Assembly: GCA_900541905.1 (NCBI GenBank)
Contig: UQLQ01000027.1
Location: forward strand, 1 to 20,474
DNA: 20,474 nucleotides
Direction of reading: 5' to 3'
Origin: an uncultured Oscillospiraceae bacterium
GTDB lineage: Bacteria > Bacillota > Clostridia > Oscillospirales > Acutalibacteraceae
The translations under genes were made by a program, and so were the position numbers. Shown one piece after another: positions 1 to 8,060 of this stretch. How positions within the stretch are numbered: the stretch's first letter is position 1; each line of letters starts with the position of its first letter. The notes beneath the pieces were generated by a model. The model had not been told where the DNA came from, did no database searches, and saw only the letters and a program-made list of their open reading frames with translations.

Positions 1-23
1 CCCGCCATTTTTATTATTAGGAC

Positions 24-2456
24 TTAGTCCTCTCTATATTCTTCCATAATATAGGATTCGAATACATCGCCCTCTTTTACATCATTAAAATGTTCCAGAG
101 TTACGCCGCATTCATATCCTTCTGCCACTTCTTTTACATCGTCTTTAAAGCGGCGCAGGGAAGCAATTTTATCGTCTGCAATAATAATGCCGTCACGTAC
201 AATGCGAACCAAAGAGTTACGTACAATTTTTCCGTCTGTTACGTAAGAGCCCATAACAATACCAACATTGCTGATTTTATAAACCTGGCGGCATTCCGCA
301 CGGCCGTAGAACAACTCGCGGTATTTTGGAGCCAACATACCTTTCATCGCAGCCTGAACATCTTCAATTGCTTCATAAATAATGCGATACAAGTGAAGGT
401 CAATACCGTCACGTTTTGCATTTTCTTCCGCAACCGGGTCCGGACGGACATTAAAGCCGATGATAATTGCATTGGAAGCGCTTGCAAGCATTACGTCAGA
501 TTCACTGATAGCGCCAACACCGCCATGAATGACTCTTACGCGCACTTCATCATTACTCAATTTTTCCAAAGATTGTTTTACCGCTTCAAAAGAGCCCTGA
601 ACATCGGCCTTTACAATGATTTGCAATTCTTTCATTTGGCCTTCCTGCATTTGGTCAAACAGGTTATCCAAGGTTACTTTTGTTTGTGCATTGAAACGTT
701 CTTCTTTTTGTTGAGAACGGCGTTGTTCTACCAACTGACGACCCAAACGTTCATCAGAAACAGCATTGAAAATATCGCCGCCTGTAGGCACGTCGTCCAA
801 ACCTGTAATTTCTACAGGAACAGATGGACCTGCAGATTTTACAAGTTCTCCTCTGTCATTGGTCATTGCACGTACACGACCTACTGTAGTACCGGCAACG
901 ATGCTGTCACCAATGTTCAAAGTACCGTTTTGCACCAAGATAGTTGCAATCGGTCCACGACCTTTATCCAATCTTGCTTCAATGACAGTACCTTTTGCAG
1001 CTCTGTCAGGATTTGCTTTCAATTCTTTCATATCGGCAACCAACATTACCATTTCAAGAAGCTCTTGAATACCTTCTCCAGTCAATGCTGAAATTGGCAT
1101 ACATGGTACATCGCCGCCCCATTCTTCCGGTAAAATCTCGTGCTGTGTTAATTGTTCTTTTACGCGGTCAGGATTTGCCGTTGGTTTATCCATTTTATTG
1201 ATTGCAACAATAATGGAAACACCGGCAGCTTTCGCGTGACTGATTGCCTCTACCGTTTGCGGTTTGATACCGTCATCAGCGGCAACAACCAAGATGGCAA
1301 TATCCGTTACTTGGGCACCGCGTGCACGCATGGTTGTAAATGCTTCGTGGCCGGGGGTGTCTAAAAAGGTGATTTCTCCATCTCCCACAGGAACACGGTA
1401 GGCACCAATATGCTGTGTAATGCCGCCTGCTTCGGATTTTGTAACATTTGCTTTACGAATGGCATCTAACAATGAAGTTTTACCGTGGTCAACGTGACCC
1501 ATAACGACTACAACCGGAGCTCTTGGAACTAGGTTATCGTCTTCGTCTTCACTGTCATCAATGATTTGCTCTTCAATGGTGACCACCACTTCTTTTTCTA
1601 CTTTTGCATGAAATTCCATTGCAATTAAAGAAGCTGTATCAAAATCGATGACATCATTTACGGTAGCCATAACGCCCATCATCATCAATTTTTTAATAAC
1701 TTCTGCAGCGGTTGCTTTTAAGCGCAGCGCCAATTCATTTACCACAATTTCATCAGGAATGGTAATGGTCATTTGTTTCTTTTGGCGCTCCAGTTGGATA
1801 CGTTTTAAGCGTTCTGCCTCTGTTTCTTTACGGGAATTCTTTGGTTTTCCTCTGTACTGGCTGCTTCTTTGTGTTAGTTTTTGTTTATTTACGGTTTGGT
1901 CTGTTTTTACTTTTTCACTTGCCAAACGGTCATACTTCTCATTGTAACGGTCCATATTCACTTGGGAAGTACGTGTATCTACAATTCTTCCGGCAGGTTT
2001 TTGTACTGCGTCTGAAGTTGTAACAACTGTGTTTGCAGCAGTGTCCTTTTTATCTTGCATTGTTTTTTCCTGTTTTTGTGCAGCAGGTTTTGTTTGTTTG
2101 TTATTTTTATTTGCTGCATTACTTTTTGATTCTTTTACGGCAGGTTTCGCTGCAGTTCTCTCTTTTTCCACAACTGCTTTCTCTTGCACTTTTGCAGTTG
2201 TGTTTTCTTTTGATTCCGGTGCTTCTTTAGAAGAGGAAATTGGCTGAGCATCCTCCCTTTCAGCAAAATATGCGTCAAAAGATTCCACACTGTTTTCTTT
2301 TGTAAAAGTATCAAATACAACATCAAGATCTTCTTCTGTCAACGCAGTCATATATTTTTTTGGTTCATCGCTAAAAGGTTTTAACGCTTCGATGACATCT
2401 TTATTTTCAACATTGAGGTCTTTTGCAACCTCGTTCACTCTGTATTTCTTCATCAT
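24..2456 (-). CDS. infB: Translation initiation factor IF-2
   Basis: IF-2 is the GTPase that places initiator fMet-tRNA on the 30S subunit and promotes 50S joining. The 810-residue product has an IF2-N helix bundle at about residues 3-50, a long charged Lys/Glu/Ala/Gln linker to about 220, and a second IF2-N module around 230-290. The translational GTPase domain follows from about residue 310, with G1 GHVDHGKT, G2 GGITQHIGA, G3 DTPGH, G4 NKMD and G5 SALTGEG. The remainder matches domains II-IV and the C-terminal tRNA-binding barrel. The length is normal for Firmicutes. It is the last complete gene of the rimP-nusA-ylxR-ylxQ-infB operon and begins 6 nt after the ylxQ stop. An ATG at 8-6 (minus) with 8 bases in the window could start the usual next gene, rbfA, but it has no clear ribosome binding site. 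Confidence 0.98.
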   Translation of the reverse strand: MMKKYRVNEVAKDLNVENKDVIEALKPFSDEPKKYMTALTEEDLDVVFDTFTKENSVESFDAYFAEREDAQPISSSKEAPESKENTTAKVQEKAVVEKERTAAKPAVKESKSNAANKNNKQTKPAAQKQEKTMQDKKDTAANTVVTTSDAVQKPAGRIVDTRTSQVNMDRYNEKYDRLASEKVKTDQTVNKQKLTQRSSQYRGKPKNSRKETEAERLKRIQLERQKKQMTITIPDEIVVNELALRLKATAAEVIKKLMMMGVMATVNDVIDFDTASLIAMEFHAKVEKEVVVTIEEQIIDDSEDEDDNLVPRAPVVVVMGHVDHGKTSLLDAIRKANVTKSEAGGITQHIGAYRVPVGDGEITFLDTPGHEAFTTMRARGAQVTDIAILVVAADDGIKPQTVEAISHAKAAGVSIIVAINKMDKPTANPDRVKEQLTQHEILPEEWGGDVPCMPISALTGEGIQELLEMVMLVADMKELKANPDRAAKGTVIEARLDKGRGPIATILVQNGTLNIGDSIVAGTTVGRVRAMTNDRGELVKSAGPSVPVEITGLDDVPTGGDIFNAVSDERLGRQLVEQRRSQQKEERFNAQTKVTLDNLFDQMQEGQMKELQIIVKADVQGSFEAVKQSLEKLSNDEVRVRVIHGGVGAISESDVMLASASNAIIIGFNVRPDPVAEENAKRDGIDLHLYRIIYEAIEDVQAAMKGMLAPKYRELFYGRAECRQVYKISNVGIVMGSYVTDGKIVRNSLVRIVRDGIIIADDKIASLRRFKDDVKEVAEGYECGVTLEHFNDVKEGDVFESYIMEEYRED

Positions 2457-2462
2457 ATAATC

Positions 2463-2798
2463 CTACTCCTCCTCATTTTTCTGTTGATTGTCCGTCTCAC
2501 TGCACATAGTACGCATTTTATTTGCAAAGCCGGCATCGTTTACCGCAATTACGCCGGTACGTTTCCCCAATGCAGCGCCGATTTCATCCATCGTCTCATT
2601 CATGGTAAGTACATCTATATGCGCTTCTTCTGCTGCAAAGCAAACGCCCTTCAATGTTCGTTTTGATAAATCATTTGCTACCAAAATTACACATGTCTGT
2701 CCGTTTCGCATTGCTTCCAAAGCAGGGTCATTTCCCAGGGAAAGACGGCTTGCTCTTCTTGCAATGCCCAGCAAAGAAAGTAATTTATTCTGACTCAT
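2463..2798 (-). CDS. ylxQ: YlxQ, L7Ae-family RNA-binding protein
   Basis: A small protein of 111 residues with the L7Ae/L30e fold (K-turn-type RNA binders). It starts with the family-typical N-terminus NKLLSLLGIARRASRLSLG and has the core LVANDLSKRTLK. The ATG at 2798 is chosen because GGAGGAGGAG lies 10-20 nt upstream; an in-frame ATG at 2867 would lie deep inside the preceding gene. The chosen start overlaps the ylxR stop by 14 nt, which implies translational coupling, and the ribosome binding site sits inside the end of ylxR. The gene lies between ylxR and infB, the conserved Firmicutes arrangement. Its cellular role is poorly defined; RNA binding is inferred from the fold family. The C-terminal tail is acidic and polar. 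Confidence 0.92.
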   Translation of the reverse strand: MSQNKLLSLLGIARRASRLSLGNDPALEAMRNGQTCVILVANDLSKRTLKGVCFAAEEAHIDVLTMNETMDEIGAALGKRTGVIAVNDAGFANKMRTMCSETDNQQKNEEE

Positions 2799-3093
2799 AT
2801 TTTGAAATCTCCTCCTCCATTTTGTCATATACCTCTGCGGGAATTTGACAAGAGAAGGCTCTTTCAAATCTCCTTGATTTTCGCGCTGCTTTCAGGCAGT
2901 CTGCTTTTTTACATACATAAGCACCGCGCCCCGGCTTTTTGCCGGTTGCATCCAGGGAGATTTCTCCTGCCGCCAATATATTGCCCTGCTCATCTTTTTG
3001 GTCAGGAGCTTTTACAACACGCACCAATTCCGGTTTTGGTTTCATTTCTCCACATCCGGTACACATACGCATGGGAATACGTTTTTTATGCAT
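2785..3093 (-). CDS. rnpM: YlxR/RnpM, RNase P modulator family
   Basis: A small basic RNA-binding protein of 102 residues (YlxR, Pfam DUF448). Visible family signatures are RIPMRMCTGCGEMKPK near the N-terminus, the central GRGAYVCKKADCLKAARK and the following basic RRFERAF. In Bacillus subtilis YlxR has been reported to bind RNase P RNA and modulate its activity, hence RnpM; that is family knowledge, not something this sequence shows. The ATG at 3093 is preferred because AAAGGCGGTGA, one mismatch from the ideal Shine-Dalgarno, lies 8 nt upstream. A GTG four codons earlier is part of that Shine-Dalgarno itself. It follows nusA after 56 nt and overlaps ylxQ by 14 nt. Confidence 0.93.
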   Translation of the reverse strand: MHKKRIPMRMCTGCGEMKPKPELVRVVKAPDQKDEQGNILAAGEISLDATGKKPGRGAYVCKKADCLKAARKSRRFERAFSCQIPAEVYDKMEEEISKYESE

Positions 3094-3149
3094 GATAAAC
3101 TTCACCGCCTTTCGCGCTTTTATAGAAAGATTGGCTGTTATATGACCAA

Positions 3150-4256
3150 TTATGCTTCTTCTGTTGTCTCAACAGATTCTTCCTGAACAGCAGGTTGAAC
3201 CTCTTCGGGCTCTTCTCCATAAAAACCGCTTTCCGGTTTAATGTCAATCTTCCAACCTGTTAATTTAGCAGCCAAACGTGCATTTTGACCTTTATTCCCA
3301 ATGGCCAAAGATAACTGACTGTCAGGTACTGTAACACGGCATGCACGGGCATCTTCATCTGTTACCACAACAGACAGCACGTCTGCCGGAGAAAGAGAGG
3401 CTGCAATAAATTTTGCAGGATCTTCACTGTATTCTATAATATCAATCTTTTCACCGTTTAGTTCATTTACGATATTGGAAACACGAGCGCCGCGAGAACC
3501 GATGCAAGCACCTACTGCATCAACATCTGCATTATGGCTTAGTACAGCAAGCTTTGTTCTGGAACCTGCTTCACGGGAAACGGCTTTAATTTCAACAGTA
3601 CCGTCATAAATTTCCGGAACTTCTGTTTCAAACAAACGTTTCACCAAATCCGGGTGTGTACGGGAAATCATCGCGCGCGGTCCTCTTTCGGTTTCCTTCA
3701 CATCTACCACATAAACCTTGATGTGATCTCCTTCTTTTAAGACCTCGTTTCCAACTTGTTCGCTTTTTGGCAAAACAGCTTCTGCTTTTCCAATGCGTAA
3801 AGAAGCAGCGCCTGAACGTGGGTCAATTCTTTCTACCAAAGCGCTGACCAGTTCCTGATGTTTGCTTTGGAATTCCTGCATCATTTGTCCGCGTTCACCG
3901 TCACGAATCCCTTGACGAATCATATTTCGGGCGGTTTGAGCAGCAATGCGGCCGAATTCTTTGGTATTGAGCTGAACTTCCACTTTATCCTCATAAGTTG
4001 CATTTGGATCTATCTTTTGCGCATCTTCCAAAGAAATTTCCTTGTTTGGTTCAAATACTTCATCTACAACTTCTTTACGCAAATATACGTCAAACGCGCC
4101 TTTATCCGGATTTACCTCTACACGGGCGTCTTCATTATCATAGCTGTTTTTACATGCAGTAAGAATGGCTTTCGTAATTTTATCTACCATAAAATCCACT
4201 TGAATGCCACGTTCTTTTTCCAGAAGATTCAATGCTTCAAACAATTCACTACTCAT
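3150..4256 (-). CDS. nusA: Transcription elongation/termination factor NusA
   Basis: NusA binds RNA polymerase and modulates pausing, intrinsic termination and antitermination. The 368-residue product has the N-terminal polymerase-binding domain (about 1-125), an S1 RNA-binding domain (about 135-200, containing GDHIKVYVVDV), KH1 with GSRGARVSNIVNELNGEKID at about 253-272, and KH2 with GNKGQNARLAAKLTGWKID at about 320-338. A short acidic tail ends at 368, and no C-terminal acidic repeat domains are present, as usual for Firmicutes. The ATG at 4256 is chosen because GAGGAGGAATTT lies just upstream; further upstream the frame overlaps rimP without a ribosome binding site. Only 4 nt separate it from the rimP stop, and the Shine-Dalgarno lies inside the end of rimP. 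NusA probably feeds back on its own operon through the leader terminator upstream of rimP (inference). Confidence 0.98.
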   Translation of the reverse strand: MSSELFEALNLLEKERGIQVDFMVDKITKAILTACKNSYDNEDARVEVNPDKGAFDVYLRKEVVDEVFEPNKEISLEDAQKIDPNATYEDKVEVQLNTKEFGRIAAQTARNMIRQGIRDGERGQMMQEFQSKHQELVSALVERIDPRSGAASLRIGKAEAVLPKSEQVGNEVLKEGDHIKVYVVDVKETERGPRAMISRTHPDLVKRLFETEVPEIYDGTVEIKAVSREAGSRTKLAVLSHNADVDAVGACIGSRGARVSNIVNELNGEKIDIIEYSEDPAKFIAASLSPADVLSVVVTDEDARACRVTVPDSQLSLAIGNKGQNARLAAKLTGWKIDIKPESGFYGEEPEEVQPAVQEESVETTEEA

Positions 4257-4260
4257 TTTT

Positions 4261-4776
4261 CTAAAATTCCTCCTCAAAATCTTCATCATCAATATCTACA
4301 TAATCGTCACATACTCTGACAGACGAAGTATCTTTTTTATCAATGTCTAAAAATTCTCCCTCTTCCGTTTCCAAAGTAAGAACAGAATTTTCATAAGCTT
4401 GCAGAATACCCAATACTTCTCTTCTGCCGTCTTCCAAAGGACGAATAAGCTTTGCATTTACAACGGCACCCAAAAAAGCCTCAAAATGTTCCGGCCGCAC
4501 CAGTTCACGGTCAATTCCGGGGGAACATACTTCCAGGCAATACTCCCCGTCAATGGGATCCAATTGATCCAATGGGTCGTTAATTGCGCGGCTCATAGCC
4601 TCACAATCATCCAATGTTACACCTTCCGGCTTATCAATAAAAATACGCAAATACCAGTAAGAACCTTCTTTTACATAACGAATATCCCATATGGTTAAGC
4701 CAAGCTGTTGTGCAAACGGTTCACACAATTTTGTTACCGCTGCAACCGTATTTCCCGATTTTTTCTTTTGTGCCAA
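4261..4776 (-). CDS. rimP: Ribosome maturation factor RimP
   Basis: RimP (YlxS/DUF150 family) assists 30S subunit maturation. The 171-residue product shows the family features LGLTIWDIRYVKEGSYWYLR, then IDKPEGVTLDDCEAMSRAI and the hallmark YCLEVCSPGIDREL, followed by the C-terminal SH3-like domain and an acidic tail. It starts with TTG at 4776. No ATG or GTG nearby fits, and GAGGTG stands 8 nt upstream, so the weak start codon looks genuine and may limit expression. It is the first gene of the operon, with its own promoter and a terminator-like leader hairpin. Length matches the family, perhaps with a slightly longer acidic C-terminus. Confidence 0.95.
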   Translation of the reverse strand: MAQKKKSGNTVAAVTKLCEPFAQQLGLTIWDIRYVKEGSYWYLRIFIDKPEGVTLDDCEAMSRAINDPLDQLDPIDGEYCLEVCSPGIDRELVRPEHFEAFLGAVVNAKLIRPLEDGRREVLGILQAYENSVLTLETEEGEFLDIDKKDTSSVRVCDDYVDIDDEDFEEEF

Positions 4777-4797
4777 GTTGTTTCACCTCATAATAAT

Positions 4798-4823
4798 AAA
4801 AGAGCGGGCTAACCCACTCTTTT
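4798..4823 (-). terminator. Leader terminator (attenuator) of the rimP-nusA-infB operon
   Basis: On the minus strand an 11-bp stem (AAAAGAGTGGG paired with CCCGCTCTTTT, one G-U wobble) closes a TTAG loop and runs straight into TTTTATTATTA. It lies between the operon promoter and the rimP ribosome binding site, about 20 nt before the TTG start, so it would stop transcripts before the first gene. No competing antiterminator arm is visible in the short 5' leader. From memory, a NusA-dependent leader terminator controlling this same operon has been reported in B. subtilis. Confidence 0.8.
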
Positions 4824-4848
4824 GTCCTTCTTACTATTCGTATGCTTT

Positions 4849-4877
4849 ATTTTATCATAAGATACGCATAAATGCAA
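4849..4877 (-). promoter_or_regulatory. Sigma-A promoter of the rimP-nusA-infB operon
   Basis: Minus strand: TTGCAT (4877-4872), 17-bp spacer, TAAAAT (4854-4849), with an extended -10 (TGATAAAAT). A 10-bp palindrome GGGTTAACCC at 4878-4887 touches the -35 box and could be an operator. The predicted start near 4842 gives a leader of about 65 nt. Confidence 0.8.
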
Positions 4878-4962
4878 GGGTTAACCCATTTTTTCTGTAT
4901 ACTGTCCTTTATGATTCATGTATATACTATATATACGAATATTCATCAGGTAGTTACTGTAT

Positions 4963-4990
4963 AAAAAAGAGCAGGTCTGTCACCTGCTTC
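4963..4990 (-). terminator. Intrinsic terminator of spoVT
   Basis: Minus strand: AGCAGGT, loop GACAG, ACCTGCT, then C and six T. It starts about 16 nt after the spoVT stop and separates that gene from the rimP operon. Confidence 0.88.
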
Positions 4991-5005
4991 TTTATAAATA
5001 CAATA

Positions 5006-5545
5006 TTAATCTTCCATTTGCTTTCCTAAAAAAGCCGCTGCAGCTTGTGCCAACTTTACTTCTACCTGGGTTGGAGGAGTATTTTTTTCATCAAAGAGAA
5101 TAATAATAGCACCTGTCACATCACTGGATGCAATGATAGGATAAACCACACTGGCATTGCGTTCAATTCCTTCAATCGGACGTAGGGAATGGTCTGCTTC
5201 ACTTCCAACAAACTTTTGTCTGGACTGCATATAGTCTTCCATTGCTTGTGTAACACGGCGTTCCAAAAATTCTTTCTTAGAAACACCCGCTGCAGCTACA
5301 ACATGATCGCTGTCACAAATTAAAACAGGCACATTGGCTGTTTTGCTAAGTACCTCGGCATATTGTTCTGCAAAAGAAGATAGTTCCCCAACCGGAGAAT
5401 ATTTTCTAAAAATAACGCCGCCATCTGTATTTGTAAAAATTTCAAGAGGATCTCCTTCTCTGATACGCAGAGTTCGGCGAATCTCTTTTGGAATTACAAC
5501 ACGGCCCAGATCATCAATTCTTCTTACAATTCCTGTCGCTTTCAT
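5006..5545 (-). CDS. spoVT: Stage V sporulation protein T
   Basis: SpoVT is a forespore transcription factor that tunes sigma-G-dependent genes during endospore formation. The 179-residue product has an AbrB/MazE swapped-hairpin DNA-binding domain at the N-terminus (MKATGIVRRIDDLGRVVIPK, then RIREGDPLEIF) and a GAF-like C-terminal domain from about residue 55 (PVLICDSDHVVAAAGVSK; SVVYPIIASSDVTGAIIIL). The length equals that of the B. subtilis protein. The start is supported by GGAGG 11 nt upstream. It is monocistronic, with its own terminator. A near-perfect inverted repeat flanks its upstream region. The presence of this gene indicates a spore-forming lineage. I found no convincing sigma-G promoter. 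Confidence 0.96.
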   Translation of the reverse strand: MKATGIVRRIDDLGRVVIPKEIRRTLRIREGDPLEIFTNTDGGVIFRKYSPVGELSSFAEQYAEVLSKTANVPVLICDSDHVVAAAGVSKKEFLERRVTQAMEDYMQSRQKFVGSEADHSLRPIEGIERNASVVYPIIASSDVTGAIIILFDEKNTPPTQVEVKLAQAAAAFLGKQMED

Positions 5546-5561
5546 TTATATTCATTCCTCC

Positions 5562-5665
5562 GAATCACAAATTTGGTGAATTGTTCGTATTGTCCAATTT
5601 ACTGGAAATAGTATTTGTCAGCAAAAAGAAATTATTCCATTTCTTCCTACCAATTTTTGTGATTC
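5562..5665. repeat. Inverted repeat flanking the spoVT 5' region
   Basis: The left arm GAATCACAAATTTGGT (5562-5577) and the right arm ACCAATTTTTGTGATTC (5649-5665) are reverse complements apart from one substitution/insertion. They are 71 nt apart. The left arm ends just upstream of the spoVT ribosome binding site. It could be a pair of regulator sites or a long-range RNA stem in the 5' leader. I see no other gene in 5546-5774. Confidence 0.6.
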
Positions 5666-5774
5666 AAAAAATGAAATTTATCATTACTGTTGTATCTTGA
5701 TAATAATCGCTAAGAAACATGAATAAAACAAGCTGTTTTCCAAACCAAAAAATACAGAAAATTTTAATAACAAG

Positions 5775-6533
5775 TTAATAAGCAGTCCAACCGCCATCTA
5801 CAGTAACGGTGGTACCGTTTATAAAACTTGCTTCATCACTTGCTAAGAAAAGTGCTGTATTTGCAATTTCCTCCGGCTGACCCATTCTTGGACTAAGAGG
5901 AACTCCCGCACCTGAACGGGCCATACCAAATTCACTGGCATTGGAAAGCCCTGCTGCAATATTGGTAATAATGCTTCCCGGGCAAATTGCGTTACAACGG
6001 ATGCCTTCTTTTGCATACATAAAACCAATATTCTTGGTAAGACCTACGACAGCAAATTTAGATGCAGTGTATGCAGCACCTGCACGGCAGCCAAATAAAC
6101 CGCCTACGGATGCAGTATTGATAATAGAACCACCGCCATTTTTCATCATAATCGGAATAGCTTTTCGACAAGCATACATAACGGAATTTACATTAATACT
6201 CATCACTTTATCCCAAAATTCATCTTCTACCTCAGTAACAGAATACATTTTATCCAAAACGCCTGCATTATTTACAAGAACATCCAGCTTCCCGTATTTG
6301 TTTACTGCAAGATCAATCATAGCTTCCACCTGACTGCGGTTTGAGACATCCGTCTGAGAAAAAACAATTTCTCCAGCTATATCTCCTGAAGAAGCGATTA
6401 ATTCTTTTACACCGGTTTCATTAATATCTGAGGCAATTACTTTTGCGCCTTCCTTTGCAAATAACTCCGCAATCGCTTTTCCCATTCCTGAACCTGCACC
6501 TGTAACAATAGCAACTTTATTTTCCAGTTTCAT
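5775..6533 (-). CDS. SDR-family NAD(P)-dependent oxidoreductase
   Basis: A classical short-chain dehydrogenase/reductase of 252 residues, a soluble Rossmann-fold enzyme. Visible motifs are the cofactor loop TGAGSGMG (11-18), DINET after beta-2 (acidic D37, suggesting NAD rather than NADP), NNAG (88-91), N114, catalytic S142-Y155-K159 (YTASK), the PGS motif near 185, and the C-terminal SFINGTTVTVDGG. The substrate cannot be read from sequence; FabG-like ketoacyl reductases, glucose dehydrogenases and hydroxysteroid dehydrogenases all share this layout. The ATG at 6533 follows AAAGGAAAG with good spacing; an in-frame ATG at 6557 lacks a ribosome binding site. It has its own promoter and no neighbour in the same unit. 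No strong terminator follows; only a weak AT-rich hairpin lies near 5726-5740. Confidence 0.9.
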   Translation of the reverse strand: MKLENKVAIVTGAGSGMGKAIAELFAKEGAKVIASDINETGVKELIASSGDIAGEIVFSQTDVSNRSQVEAMIDLAVNKYGKLDVLVNNAGVLDKMYSVTEVEDEFWDKVMSINVNSVMYACRKAIPIMMKNGGGSIINTASVGGLFGCRAGAAYTASKFAVVGLTKNIGFMYAKEGIRCNAICPGSIITNIAAGLSNASEFGMARSGAGVPLSPRMGQPEEIANTALFLASDEASFINGTTVTVDGGWTAY

Positions 6534-6602
6534 ATTAACTTTCCTTTCCATTAACAAATATTGACTCGTTTCACTTTAAACTATATTCGATATATTAATT
6601 TT

Positions 6603-6631
6603 ATATTAGCAATTTATATTTCTATGTGCAA
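6603..6631 (-). promoter_or_regulatory. Sigma-A promoter of the SDR gene
   Basis: Minus strand: TTGCAC (6631-6626), 17-bp spacer, TAATAT (6608-6603), with extended -10 TGCTAATAT. It is about 70 nt upstream of the chosen start. Confidence 0.8.
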
Positions 6632-6666
6632 GGATAGTCTTTTTTTTAACACCTTTTTGTATTGAT

Positions 6667-6695
6667 TGTTAATTTAACAGTATACGTTTTGTTAA
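6667..6695. promoter_or_regulatory. Cluster of TTAACA/TGTTAA half-sites upstream of the SDR promoter
   Basis: TGTTAATTTAACA (6667-6679) is a perfect palindrome. Ten bases later another TGTTAA (6690-6695) pairs with the TTAACA half as a second inverted repeat. The cluster lies about 35 bp upstream of the -35 box, a plausible activator or repressor site. The regulator is unknown. The rest of 6700-6841 shows nothing else I can support. Confidence 0.4.
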
Positions 6696-6841
6696 AAAAC
6701 AATAGGTCTAAAAGACATATCATTGTAAAAGAACAAATACGTACAATCTATTAAAATCAAAATAATAAAAAATTTCCGTAGTTTCAAATTATGAAAAGGG
6801 GCAGTCATCTGAAAAACTTATTTTCCTAATTAATTATGCAA

Positions 6842-8044
6842 TCATGAATTTGTTTTAGAGATTTTATTATTTTTATCAGGGCACTTTTCTTGTTTTTTCT
6901 TTTTCAATAAAAATCGTTTTCCTGTTAGTATGAATGCAGCCACAGCCGAAGCTACAGGAACGGTAAGCACAATGCCAAATGTACCGCACACACCCTGTGC
7001 AATTTCGATTGCCATATAATTAGAACTAAATAATTGATTAAATTGAACTTGGTAAGAGATAAATACAAGCAATGTAATAAAAGCGCTGCCTGTAAACGCA
7101 AGAATCAGCGTATTGGTCATAGTTCCTATCATATCTTTTCCAATTTCTATGCCGGAACGAAACAACTGTCTTGTTGTAATTGAAGGGTTATGATGCTGTA
7201 CCTCGTATAAGGACGACACAATAGACATACCCACATCCATAATTGCTCCAAGAGATGAGATTAATACCCCAGCAAACAATAAATCTTTAATCTTTAGTCC
7301 TGTAGATTCATGAATCAAAATTAACGACTCCGCTTCTGATGAACTAAAGCCATTCAGATGCAGCATCCATGACATTAGCATGAACAAGAGAAGTGCAAAA
7401 AGCACACCAATCGTAGTCGCGATAATAGCAGCATACGTCTTTTTGCTTTGTCCATTCAGAAGAAGCAATGTAACAGCAGTTGACAAAACTGCACATAAAA
7501 TACTCATCCATATTGGAGAATAACCGGAAAAGACAGCAGGAATTACAAGATAGATAATGATAAACATAGAATATCCAAGGCCAAGTATTGCCTTAACCCC
7601 TTTTCCCCGTCCGATACAAATGATAGCTGCCGCAAGTATGATACAGCAACTTAAAATGGGGATATTCCTGTCGTAATTATATACTGTATAATATGGCTGC
7701 ACATTTTCAGGTGTATCTGCATTAATAATAAGCTTCATACCGTTTTGGGCATAAACATTGTGCGTCTTGGTAAGATAATTGGAAACTTCTATGATTTCTC
7801 CCTTTTGTTCTCCGCCGGTAATTTCTACTTTTAGTGTTTGATTACCTAAATATAATCCTAACTCTTCATCATATTCCAGATTCTCACAAGAAACCTCCAC
7901 TACTTTTCCTTGTTCGTAGTGGAGGCTGTCCGTGCTATATCTGGAATAAGATTTCACCCCAAAAAGTTGAAATAGAATGACTGCCGCTACTGAAAGAACA
8001 ATGACTGCCAGTACAATCCCATTTTCTTTTATCTTATTCCACAT
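6842..8044 (-). CDS. YibE/F-family polytopic membrane protein
   Basis: A 400-residue membrane protein of the YibE/F family, whose biochemical function is not established. It has an N-terminal membrane helix (about 10-28), an extracytoplasmic beta-rich region (about 30-125), and then about seven helices between 128 and 375. The family hallmark is the stretch LISSLGAIMDVGMSIVSSLYE and the following RSGIEIGKDMIGTMTNTLIL. A lysine-rich cytoplasmic tail ends the protein. The ATG at 8044 lies 16 nt after the stop of the upstream phosphatase-like gene, so the two are almost certainly cotranscribed. The pairing suggests a role linked to the surface enzyme or its product, perhaps export or uptake, but that is inference only. 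No terminator is evident downstream. Confidence 0.85.
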   Translation of the reverse strand: MWNKIKENGIVLAVIVLSVAAVILFQLFGVKSYSRYSTDSLHYEQGKVVEVSCENLEYDEELGLYLGNQTLKVEITGGEQKGEIIEVSNYLTKTHNVYAQNGMKLIINADTPENVQPYYTVYNYDRNIPILSCCIILAAAIICIGRGKGVKAILGLGYSMFIIIYLVIPAVFSGYSPIWMSILCAVLSTAVTLLLLNGQSKKTYAAIIATTIGVLFALLLFMLMSWMLHLNGFSSSEAESLILIHESTGLKIKDLLFAGVLISSLGAIMDVGMSIVSSLYEVQHHNPSITTRQLFRSGIEIGKDMIGTMTNTLILAFTGSAFITLLVFISYQVQFNQLFSSNYMAIEIAQGVCGTFGIVLTVPVASAVAAFILTGKRFLLKKKKQEKCPDKNNKISKTNS

Positions 8045-8060
8045 GATTGTAAATATCCTT

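Noticed and set aside
1..8. Possible start of rbfA (ATG at 8-6 on the minus strand)
   Set aside because: Gene order makes it likely, but only eight bases are present and no ribosome binding site is visible, so it is not listed as a feature.
90..1091. Long plus-strand open frame opposite infB
   Set aside because: Low-complexity, Cys/Phe-rich translation opposite a certain gene; a reading-frame shadow.
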